64,000 bases of DNA from Gambelia wislizenii (Eukaryota > Chordata > Lepidosauria > Squamata > Crotaphytidae). This document shows, one piece after another, positions 36,871-46,018 of this stretch. Positions within the stretch are counted from its first letter, which is position 1; each line of letters begins with the position of its first letter. A program made the translations under genes and the position numbers. Where the stretch lies: the NCBI GenBank assembly GCA_030847615.1, contig JAUMIR010000003.1, positions 75,650,001 through 75,714,000 on the forward strand, given 5' to 3'. Below the pieces are notes generated by a model that saw only the letters and a list, made by a program, of their open reading frames with translations, was not told where the DNA came from and searched no databases.

Positions 36871-37220
36871 TTTAGTTTGTTTCATATTGTATATTTTGTA
36901 TTTTATCTGGATAACTTGTTTGTATTGTATAGTTTTATATCCATATTACTCTTTCCTTCCCTTTCTGTGTCTATGTGTATGCACATATATTTTATATTCT
37001 TTGGCAGGACCCACTGTTTTTGGTTGTTTTACTTGTAAAGCACATGTACACTGGAGGCACTATATAATAAATGAAGATGAAGATGATGATGATGATGATA
37101 CTATGGTGTATAGCTATATCATTTGGTCTCTTCCCACAAGGGTTTGTCAGCTAATTTGGCTTTGTAATTGCACAGTACAGTAGAAGAAAAAACTTCTATT
37201 CAACATTGGTGAATGGGAAA
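36871..37220. other. non-coding, with (GAT)n
   Basis: AT-rich flank with a GAT microsatellite at 37073-37099. No gene is visible. Confidence 0.4.
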
Positions 37221-37756
37221 TACTGTTTCTGTAATGTGAAGTCGAAGGCTTTCACAGCCAGCATCCATAGATTTTCCTTGGGTTTTTTTCCAGGCTGTGA
37301 GGCCATGTTCTGGAAGAGTTTACTTCTGATGTTTCGCCTGCATCTGTGGCTGACATCTTCAGAGAGTGGCTGGGTAGGAGTGTGTGTGGAGTTTTTATAC
37401 TGTGAACCCCTGTTGGTGAGTACCGTATATGTACATTTGTGTATTTGAATGGTTAGTTTCTGGGTGTAGAAATGCAAGGAGGATTAGTGTCTGTTTGGCT
37501 AATGGTTGGTTGATGGCCCATTATCTGCTGGGAATCCCCCTGTCCCTGGGTGGAATTCCTTTGTAAGTGTTGAGTTTTGATTCTATTGTTTTTCAGAACT
37601 GGAAGCCAGATTTTGTTTACTTTTAGGGTTTCTTCTTTCCTGTTGAAGTTGTCCAGGTGTTTGTGGATTTCAGTAGCTTCTCTGTGCATTCTGACATGAT
37701 AGTTGTTGGCCTGGTCCAGAATTTCTGTGTTTTTAAATAACATTTTGTGTCCAGGT

Positions 37757-38599
37757 TGGTTTTTTTTTTTTAATTATTATCTTTATTAAGAATTTTTCAT
37801 GATATATAAAGCAAACAAATACATAACATACAACTTAACATAGACCCTAACACATACAATCAAAACATAAACATCTAATCAACTTCCATCATTTCATCTT
37901 CCTGTTGGATATTTATAACTTCAATTAAATTTCCTCACCATCTAATACATACTAAATTTTCTCTTAGTTCATTTGTTTCCCATTAATCTCCATTATTAGT
38001 TCTTCCTTCACTCTCTTACAACATCCAATTGTTTCCCTAATATTCTTCCCATAATTTATGCATTTTTTCCCAATCTTGTAAATCCTTTAGTGTTTTTTCT
38101 TTGTCTATTATGATGGATAATTTGTCCATCTCATACATTTCAAAGAGGTTTTCTATCCATTCCTCTATGGTGGGAACTTCCTTCCCTTTCCATTTTTTTG
38201 CAATTACCAGTCTGGCGGCCGTAATTGCATATAGTAATGCCTTTTTGTATTTTTTCCTTATTTCTCCATCCACGTTATGCAGCATGTTTAGCAGATATAT
38301 CTCTGGTTGTGGCGGGTATTCAGTCTCTAATGTCCTATTTATTAACCTATGAACCTTCCCCCAATTTTTTTTATTTTTTTACATTTCCACCAAACGTGGT
38401 AATGTGTACCTTTCGAGTTGCCACATTTCCAACAGTTATTGGATAAATTCTTATATATTTTATTCAGCTTTTCAGGTGTCATATACCACAGGTTCATTAT
38501 CTTATAATAATTTTCTTTCAGGTTGTTAGTTTAAGTAAATTTTATATTTTTACTCCACACTGCTTCCCACTGGTCTAATTGTATCTCGTGACCTATAAA
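37757..38599 (-). mobile_element. L1 LINE 3' end
   Basis: On the minus strand this is the end of L1 ORF2, a short 3' UTR and a poly(A) (seen as T12 at 37757-37768). The zinc-knuckle region reads as CWKCGNSKGTHYHVWWKC on the minus strand near 38380-38440. The C-terminus at 38037-38285 includes YAITAARLVIAKKWKG, TIEEWIENLFEMYEMDKLS and DWEKMHKLW, typical of reptile L1. It is 5' truncated. No L1 target duplication was recognised on the two sides. Confidence 0.8.
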
Positions 38600-38601
38600 C
38601 T

Positions 38602-39168
38602 GTGCCCACTTCACAGTGTGGAAGTGGTGGTAAAGGGAAGGTATTTTTACCATACATCAAAGGAGTCACAGACAGAATAGGGAAACTGATGAGGAAACAC
38701 AATCTCCAAACAATCTACAGACCAACCAAGAAAATCCAAGAAACACTATGCTCAGCGAAGGACAAAAGAGATGCTCTCACAGCTGCAGGAGTTTACCGCA
38801 TGCCATGCAGCTGTGGACAAGTTTACATAGGGACCACTAAATGCAGTGTGCAAACACGAATCAAGGAACATGAGAGACACTGCAGACTGGGCCAGCCAGA
38901 AAAATCAGCTGTAGCAGAGCATGTTATAAACCAACCTGGACACAAAATGTTATTTAAAAACACAGAAATTCTGGACCAGGCCAACAACTATCATGTCAGA
39001 ATGCACAGAGAAGCTACTGAAATCCACAAACACCTGGACAACTTCAACAGGAAAGCAGAAACCCTAAAAGTAAACAAAATCTGGCATCCAGTTCTGAAAA
39101 ACAATAGACTCAAAACTCAACACTTACAAAGGAATTCTACCCAGGGACAGGGGGTTTCCAGCAGATAA
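38602..39168 (+). CDS. Penelope-like element, RT end plus GIY-YIG endonuclease (5'-truncated)
   Basis: This is the C-terminal part of a PLE polyprotein. Residues from about 14 ('VFLPYIKGVTDRIGKLMRKH') are the end of the RT/thumb region. The GIY-YIG nuclease follows: the GIY-like strand is GVYRMPCSCGQ, the second strand is VYIGTT, and QTRIKEHERHCR is the helix carrying the conserved arginine. AVAEHV and the QPGH segment follow, and the rest ends near KIWHPVLKN. The family's nuclease nicks target DNA to prime reverse transcription. The open frame has no stop over 188 codons, but most of RT is missing. The true start lies upstream in the lost part, so the first codon here is not a real start. 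Confidence 0.85.
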   Translation: MPTSQCGSGGKGKVFLPYIKGVTDRIGKLMRKHNLQTIYRPTKKIQETLCSAKDKRDALTAAGVYRMPCSCGQVYIGTTKCSVQTRIKEHERHCRLGQPEKSAVAEHVINQPGHKMLFKNTEILDQANNYHVRMHREATEIHKHLDNFNRKAETLKVNKIWHPVLKNNRLKTQHLQRNSTQGQGVSSR

Positions 39169-39469
39169 TGGGCCATCAACCAACCATTAGCCAAACAGAC
39201 ACTAATCCTCCTTGCATTTCTACACCCAGAAACTAACCATTCAAATACACAAATGTACATATACTCACCTACAGGGGTTCACAGTATAAAAACTCCACAC
39301 ACACTCCTACCCAACCATTCTTTGAAGATGTCAGCCACAGATGCAGGCAAAACATCAGAAGTAAACTCTTCCAGAACACGGCCTCACAGCCTGGAAAAAA
39401 AAAACCCAAGGAAAATCTATTGTTTCTGTAACTTTTGCATATGGTATAAAATTCCTCTCTTTGTTTCAG

Positions 39470-39548
39470 AGCCATCATCAACCACTTCAACCCAAAGATA
39501 GAGTCTTATGCTGCAGTGAATCACATCTCTCAGCTCTCAGAAGAGCAG
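39470..39548 (+). CDS. candidate internal exon of a host gene
   Basis: A 79-nt segment is bordered by a good acceptor (cctctctttgtttcag, ending 39469) and a strong donor (gtgagt, from 39549). One phase is open across the exon: after a single leading base it encodes 26 residues starting AIINHFNPK and ending QLSEEQ. The codon usage and composition look like conserved animal protein. Another phase is also open, so the frame is inferred from residue plausibility. I do not recognise the protein. The exon begins 38 bp after the PLE target duplication. If right, the host gene runs on the plus strand and much of the window is its introns. Confidence 0.55.
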
Positions 39549-42500
39549 GTGAGTTGCATGCTTCTTTTCTCTAGGAGGTATATAGGTGACTCTGTATAAC
39601 AAACTGCTGTCCAGAGGGGTTAATCTGCCAACTGTGTGGTTCAGAATTTTTCCAGTATCCCCAGATGATGTTTATCAAATTGTTAGACTAGCTGCTGATA
39701 AGCTGGAAATAGTGCTTGTTCTGTCATGTCATTTAAGTCCTGAGAGGGATGGTTTCAGTAGAAAGACTAACTTAGAGACCACCCCATATGGTCAGAGAGT
39801 GTACATCAGGGTCAAGGTGCATCCTCATTTACAAACGTGTGTTCTCAATACCTGGCAGCTCTGGTGATAATGCTGTGAAAACTTGGCAGACTGGTTTGCC
39901 AGCTTGGCAACAGAGTACCTTGCCAGTTAAAGAAACACATGGAATGCTGCTTCTTATGAGAACTGCTGGGCAAATTAGAAGATACATGGTAGTTAATACT
40001 GACTCTTCAAGATAATTGAATTCACTGAGCCTTGAACATCTATTTTAAGTACATGTCTAAATGAGAAGATCTTTCCTAGGGAGAGCAATTAGGTTTATAT
40101 TTTATTTTCTCATAATTCAGCCAGATTTCTCTGTTCCCTGCCTTGCCAGGGATGTGTAAATGGGTCTTCCGGAAGGTAAAATAACTTCAGAGAGAAGTTT
40201 GGCCATCTGGTCTACTTCATTAAAACTCCTGTAGGAAAAAAATGGGATTTAGGAGTTTCACAGTATGGCAGTCCACCCTTCTTTTCCTTCAATTATAATT
40301 TGAGATTGAGCTGCAGTACAACAGATCATGGCTATATGGGTGAGTGATGGAACACCATTGTTTTTGCTGGCTGTCCTTAGTGCTGAAAGAGTACTGCCTG
40401 GCTCCAGACATTTTAATCTACTCAATTCAGTTTTCATGCCAAGAGTTGTTTTGCCCATTACTGCATTGTATGTTCTTGTATTTTACAGATCCCCAGTTAT
40501 CTCTTCCATGTTGACTATATCAGCTGTGCTTTTAAAAATCCCTTTCAGTATGTATAGTAATTGAAAATGGGGGCTTGGATGTGGGAGGCTTTCTTGCAAT
40601 GCTCAGCTTAGCCTGATAGTTTTAAGAAAGGGAAACAGCTTCTCCCTGTCAGTATAGTGGTGCATTCATCCCCCAGCAGTTCAGGGAGGTCATGCTGAAT
40701 TCTTTCTTCCCTGTACGCCTGTGCTTTAAATAAAACCAGCAGCAGCAGCAGGCGGCAGGTAATGAAATCAGCTCTGATGCACAGAACAGTTTGAGGAGAG
40801 ATTATTAGGAAGCAGGGAACTGGTTTGATTTCTTCTTTCAAAGATCAGCATTACCCTGAAGTGGTAGAAATGTCAAAAGAGAGAGAAGTCGAGGAAGAAA
40901 AGGTTGGAACCTTTAGAATAGCCCCAGAAGGGAGGCTAACTAAGGCAGTGCTAGATGGTTGCCCAGTTCAATTTTGACGATGAAACTAAAGCTTTGGGGT
41001 GGGGAAGTCACTTTCAAAGTCTCTTCTCTTTCATGCTTTGTTTCCATTTTTTAAACTGAGTTATCTTTCTGGGAACAGTGAGCCCAGCCAATGACAGGTT
41101 ACACAGCTAGACTAATGATTTTGTTGAGGGAAACTAAACTATGAATTGGTGTTGGATGGGAAGAAATAGCAGGAAGCATGTACCTGTTGCTGAGGCAACT
41201 AGGCAGGTTGTCTTTGTATCACCACACTGCCTTGGATTGGATTCATTGTCTTTCCTTGCTATCTCTTTCCCTTGTACTGTGACCAAAGACTTGAACCTCC
41301 TTCTCCAGATCTCCACAAAAATTGGGGAGAATTGGGGAAGGGGGTGCATTTTGCCATTACTGAGAACCTCAATTATCAATTTCCTTCCACTTTTTGGCTC
41401 ACTCATAGTATATGCTTAAGAAGGTGCAAGATTTACTTCTATCCGGAAAAAACAATAGAACCATATTAGACAGATGACCCAGCTCTATTTTTTGAGTATT
41501 CAGTAAACACTTCTTAATTGTTCTGTTTTTAACCAGCCAGTTAGGGGATTAATGAGCTAAAATATGTATGGCTGTGTTTTGAACAATCATTTGGCTAAAT
41601 GGTACAGACAGACTGTTAATAGTCTGGAAAATCATGTTTAATGCATTGACTAAAGAAAGAAAGACACAGTGTCTTTTTGGCAACAGTGTGCTCTGAGAAC
41701 TGAACAGCCTTTTTTGGGGACAGTTCCAGTTAAAATTTGATAAGAAATCCAATTTTGTAATCTAAAAATATCACATGATTACCATGGGTTATGTCATTGC
41801 TTTTTCATAGTGCTAAAGCATTGTTATTCAGCTCACAAGTGCCAGTGGTGTACAGAGTGTTGGATTTGCAAAAAGCTACAGTGGTGAAAGATTCAAATAT
41901 CCAATTTACAAATTTAAGATGTGTCATTGTGACCAGGCTCCTTCTCAAGTTCAGAGTATGAAGGCGGCTCCACAAAACTATACTTGCAACTGGTTGTTGT
42001 GGTCATATAGCATACTTCTCTCTATGTCCACATTGTATGCTGTTCCAATTATATGATATGTGGTTTATGTCTTATGACTTACTGCATGTTTACCTTTCAA
42101 CAACTGCTGTACCTCCAGCTCAGTTTGTCTTTTGTATTGTGTATGATTATGTTAGAGTAATTGAGTTTGACCCCCAGATTGTTTGGGTGAATTTACTGGC
42201 CACTTTCTGAGACAGATTCCTTTCTCAATGGATGGTGAAGTAATGTAATCACAGAACACAAGAACAAGCAATACTGTGACAGCCTTCAAATGATTGCTGT
42301 GATTTGTGCTACACATTTAGAGTATGTTCGTGCATTCAGTTTAGAGTCCTTGTGCCACTTTTCTTTCACATTGCTGTAGCAATACAGTTTTGTTATAAAA
42401 TGTACATGTAGTAAAACTTTTCTTGTACCATACCACCTTTCATTTTCTGTCCAGCCCTTCTTATCTGAACCTTTATTCCTTTTGCTATGATTGTCTGTCT

Positions 42501-42873
42501 CATGGTTGTTCTCATTACTCACAAATTATGATGTAATCAGAGTTGTGCTTTACTCAGTAATACTAATTTGTGTAGAACTACTCATTTTGTTTTCACCTTT
42601 CCCCCCTGTTTTTCATTTCTTCATTTCAGTTTTTAAAAACACATCCTTTTAAACTGAGGTTTGTTTTTCCCCATAACTGTTCTCAACCACAGATACTGCC
42701 ACGGCTATACCACAGTCCCAAATGCTCAGTTACTCTGGTCTCTGTACTCCTGAATTTGTAGTCTCATGACACAGAAAAGGTACAGTTGGTTCAAATGGCT
42801 GTAGTCTGATCAGGAATGAATATAGCTAAAGTTTTCCAAACCACTGTTAACTTTTTAAAACAGATACCAGTTA
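39549..42873. other. non-coding stretch, probably intron
   Basis: AT-rich sequence downstream of the candidate exon. A (GCA)n run lies at 40738-40751. No second exon could be supported by both a good acceptor, a good donor and a plausible peptide. No recognisable repeat apart from decayed pieces. Confidence 0.4.
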
Positions 42874-43103
42874 CAGTTGTCCCTCCATATTCACGGATTT
42901 GGCATTCATGGATTTAAGTATTCATGTCTTGAAAATATTCTTTAAAAAATAATAATCCAAAAAGCAAACCTTGATTTTGCCATCTTACATAAGGGAAACC
43001 ATTTTGTTATGCCATTGCATATAATGGGACTTGGGTATTCACAGATTTGGGTATTCACGGGGGGTCCTGGAACCAAACCCTAGTGAATGTGAAGGGAAAA
43101 CTG
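42874..43103 (-). mobile_element. Tigger-like MITE, copy 4
   Basis: Starts cagttgtccctccatattc, ends 'gaagggaaaactg', with TA at 42872-42873 and 43104-43105. Reverse orientation relative to 4209. Lies about 160 bp upstream of the DIRS element. Confidence 0.8.
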
Positions 43104-43264
43104 TACTTTTTGTACATATGCACAACATTAATAGGGGCATTATGCAATTATATTTAGTACTCAGAAACTGATACAAAAGGTAGGATTGGAAGTGGCTTTC
43201 ATTGATCATGTGATCTTGTATATATACTCTCCTAAAATACTATCAAAATTTTGTAAATGTCTCG

Positions 43265-43440
43265 ATCTTCTTCGTGGTCTCTGTGAATCACACAGTTGGC
43301 TTACTCCTGCGCCTGCGCAGAGCTTCGGAAACTTCTAGAATCGCTAGGCAGAATGTGCTTTGATACATTTTTGGCGGTAACTCCGCCCATCCTAACGGTC
43401 CCTTATAAGGGCTTCCCGCCTAAAATCCCCTCAGTTCCTT
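43265..43440 (+). repeat. left inverted terminal repeat of DIRS element 1
   Basis: Pairs with 49289-49492 in reverse. It contains a palindromic TATA-like motif cccttataaggg (43400-43411). Its outer edge (atcttcttcgtggtctctg...) is the sequence repeated in reverse in the first half of the internal complementary region. Confidence 0.9.
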
Positions 43441-43718
43441 TCTTTCCGCCGCGTTAGCAGCTTAAGGAACTTCTGTGCGCTAGGTGTTTTTGAGATTATT
43501 GGTATTTGACTTGGCTTGCTCTTTGGACGACGTTTTCTTCACTACCCCTAACGGTTTTGTTCTCTGACTCTGGTATTTGGCTTTTGACCACTTCTTCCGG
43601 CTTTGACTACGATTTCTGCTCGCTCCTTCGGCTTGTCGCTACTTCTGCTCTCTGTTACGGACCTTGGACTGGCTTGACGACGATTCCTTCCTTGACGATT
43701 TGTGTGGTACTGTGATTT

Positions 43719-45983
43719 ATGATGTCTTCTAAAGGGGCATTTAAGCAGTGCGTGATTTGCCAAGCGAAACTCCCGAGTGCGGATGGGCATTCCCGCTGTT
43801 TGATCTGTCTGGGCGAGTCTCACAATGTCGACGCTTGCGTCCATTGTAAAGCTTTCACCCCGCAGGCCAGGAAGCATAGGCTCTCACGCCTTAAATCTTT
43901 CTTATACGAAAAGGCCTTGCTCCCGGCCGCACCGCCTGCCTCTGCGTCGGCTCCTCCATCGGAGTCTCGGGGCCGTGAACACTCCAGGTCCCCACCTTCA
44001 TCTGGCCAGAAGCGCCGTCGGTCTCGAAGCCCTTCGAGGTGTCGTTCTACTGCGTCGGACCCCGAGGCTCTACACTCCACCCATCGACGTGTATCCTCGG
44101 ATTCGACTCGAGACCGTTTGGTGAAACCTACCGAGCCAGCTCCTTCGACCTCTAAGCAGGCTTTGGGTGAAAAGGAGCCCTCTTCCACTGACCCTATCTT
44201 GACCTCGGAACCGGCTAAGAAGAAGAAAAAGAAGAAGCATCTCTCCAAACATTCGGAGGGCAGGAAAGACAAAGACAAGAAAGCCAAGCAGGCGGAACGT
44301 GCGGTTCCACAAGTCCCTCCTCGGGATCCGAAGGGCTCGGACGAGGCGTTTCTTCGCCCTCCACCTCCACCTACTCCGGATGTGGCAGTCCGTGAGTTGC
44401 GTACCCCTCCTCGACCTTTGGATGTTGTGACTGTTGAGCTTTCCCCTGCCGTGGATGTTGCGAAGCGGGCTGAATCATCGCCAGCTCTAGTTGTGTCACG
44501 GGACCAACTTCTCCGACGTCACTCCTCGGACGTCGACGTGGAGGTTGTCGAATCCGAAGACCTGCCTCAGCCTCTCACTTCTTCCATCAGAGAGGATGTG
44601 CCTGCTTACTCTGCATATGACTTGGCCCGTTCCATCTGCAGAACTCATCTGGGCTCTCCGTCGGGGTCACAGATCTTTAACCCCAGAGGAGATCTTATTG
44701 AGATACCGCAACCCTCGCTTCCGAGACCACGCTCTCGTTCGCCGGTAATTTTGGATGTTGCTTCGCACCGAGACACCACTGTTCAGGTTTCTCCACCTGA
44801 GCACCGTCCTCTGCCACGGACCCCACCAACCCCGCAGCCTCGCTCTCTGACGCCAATTCGGCCTAGAAGCCGTTCGCCTGACGCATCTTCATCGGAGTCA
44901 GTTGCTTCCTCGGACTTCTACAGGCCCTATTTACCATCCCCGAAGTCAGAGTTGATGGATGACGATTCCTCCTCCCCAACGGATGATGTTCGAGCCTTTG
45001 GGGAGCAGATGGTTAGGATGGCACACGCTCTGGACTTGAAATTCGAGGAGCGTCCAGCTGATCCTGTGGATCCCATCTTTCAAAGAATTCAATCAAAAGC
45101 TCCACCAGCTGCGGTCATACCAGTCCTGCCCTCATTGCTGAAGCTAGCCCAAGGGTCTTGGGAAAACCCTTCATCGATACAATCCACATCCAGAAAGATT
45201 GACAGGCTATATAGAGTGGGTGGAGAACATGTCGACTGGCTGCAAAACCACCCGAAACCGAACTCGGTGGTCGTAGAGGTGGCTCAAAACAGAAGGCAAC
45301 GCCGGCCCCTATCGTCCCCTCCAGACCCTGAGGGTAGGAAGCTCGACATCGTCGGCAAAAAGATATACTCGGCGGCTGGGTTGAGCTTCCGTGTCGCTAA
45401 CTACTCGGCTTGCATGGGAGCATACCAGCAAGTGCTATGGGAACGAATGAACCTCTTGATCAAAGATCTCCCTGAAGAACGGCGCAGAATGGTGGAGGCC
45501 ATACAATCCGAGGCACAATCTCTCGCAGGCCTTCAGATGAACTCGGCCAGACACATGGCGGACTGTGCTGCAAAAGCCATCGCGGGTTCGGTAGCGCTGA
45601 GACGACATGCTTGGCTACGTTCTTCTGGCCTCACGCCCCAGGCGTCTGCAACAATTGAAGACCTCCCCTTTGACGAGTCAGGCTTGTTCAACGGTTCTAC
45701 CGACGACAAGCTCGAATTCGCGCAAAAGATGAGAAATACGGCCAGGAAGTATGGTATGGGCTCCACCTCCACATACCACTACCGGTCCAGAGGGAGGTTC
45801 CCATGGCAGGCTTCACCATTTGGCCAACAGCCCAGGCGGGGGTATCCGGGTCAGACCTACCGGCGTTCCCGTTATGTCCCTTCCACATCGCCAGCCTCTT
45901 CGGTGAGGAGCCAGGGCTCGGGCTCCAGGCACCGACAACAGCCAAGGCAACGGCCCAGGGACCAGGGTCGAAGGAAATTCTAA
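43719..45983 (+). CDS. DIRS element 1 Gag-like protein
   Basis: A 754-residue frame starting with ATG ATG. The N-terminus has a cysteine/histidine cluster (C11, C14, H24, C27, C30, H35, C40, C43) that could bind two zinc ions, as in other DIRS ORF1 proteins. It is followed by an Arg-Ser/Pro-rich, charged, probably disordered stretch (about 75-400) with a poly-lysine run near 166. The conserved Gag block starts near residue 425 (FGEQMVRMAHALDL; PADPVDPIFQRIQSK; SLLKLAQGSW) and extends through ARHMADCAAKAIAGSVALRR. The C-terminus is basic and Arg/Gln-rich, suited to nucleic-acid binding. It probably packages the element RNA. It ends with TAA 35 bases before the ORF2 open frame. Confidence 0.85.
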   Translation: MMSSKGAFKQCVICQAKLPSADGHSRCLICLGESHNVDACVHCKAFTPQARKHRLSRLKSFLYEKALLPAAPPASASAPPSESRGREHSRSPPSSGQKRRRSRSPSRCRSTASDPEALHSTHRRVSSDSTRDRLVKPTEPAPSTSKQALGEKEPSSTDPILTSEPAKKKKKKKHLSKHSEGRKDKDKKAKQAERAVPQVPPRDPKGSDEAFLRPPPPPTPDVAVRELRTPPRPLDVVTVELSPAVDVAKRAESSPALVVSRDQLLRRHSSDVDVEVVESEDLPQPLTSSIREDVPAYSAYDLARSICRTHLGSPSGSQIFNPRGDLIEIPQPSLPRPRSRSPVILDVASHRDTTVQVSPPEHRPLPRTPPTPQPRSLTPIRPRSRSPDASSSESVASSDFYRPYLPSPKSELMDDDSSSPTDDVRAFGEQMVRMAHALDLKFEERPADPVDPIFQRIQSKAPPAAVIPVLPSLLKLAQGSWENPSSIQSTSRKIDRLYRVGGEHVDWLQNHPKPNSVVVEVAQNRRQRRPLSSPPDPEGRKLDIVGKKIYSAAGLSFRVANYSACMGAYQQVLWERMNLLIKDLPEERRRMVEAIQSEAQSLAGLQMNSARHMADCAAKAIAGSVALRRHAWLRSSGLTPQASATIEDLPFDESGLFNGSTDDKLEFAQKMRNTARKYGMGSTSTYHYRSRGRFPWQASPFGQQPRRGYPGQTYRRSRYVPSTSPASSVRSQGSGSRHRQQPRQRPRDQGRRKF

Positions 45984-45999
45984 CCCTCCTGTCTGATGA

Positions 46000-46018
46000 T
46001 CTCTTTGTTTCTCCTTAG
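46000..46018 (+). promoter_or_regulatory. possible 3' splice site before ORF2
   Basis: A pyrimidine tract ending in AG (ctctttgtttctccttag) lies exactly where the ORF2 frame begins after an in-frame TAG (46016-46018). No ATG precedes the conserved RT N-terminus. A matching donor was not established; gtgagg at about 45903 inside gag is one candidate. Confidence 0.4.

Larger units (their letters stand above)
37235..39417. mobile_element. Penelope-like element, inverted pair (locus 3), with L1 at centre
   Basis: The left arm 37235-37756 (minus) and right arm of about 38600-39417 (plus) share about 480 bp of near-identical PLE 3' sequence in opposite orientation. The outer 3' ends both carry 'gatgtcagccacagatgcag' and 'cttccagaacac' blocks. 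A 14-bp target duplication flanks the unit: tactgtttctgtaa at 37221-37234 and tattgtttctgtaa at 39418-39431 (one mismatch). The right arm keeps the end of RT and the complete GIY-YIG endonuclease. An L1 3' end occupies the centre. Confidence 0.85.

Noticed and set aside
40484..40546. Possible exon after 'gtattttacag'
   Set aside because: No good donor and the reading frames are not protein-like.
43265..43440. Reading the DIRS ends as LTRs or as a DNA transposon's TIRs
   Set aside because: The repeats are inverted, not direct; an internal complementary region and RT plus tyrosine recombinase genes are present; no DDE transposase is seen.
43820..44287. Minus-strand frame of 155 codons
   Set aside because: It is the shadow of the DIRS element 1 gag low-complexity part.
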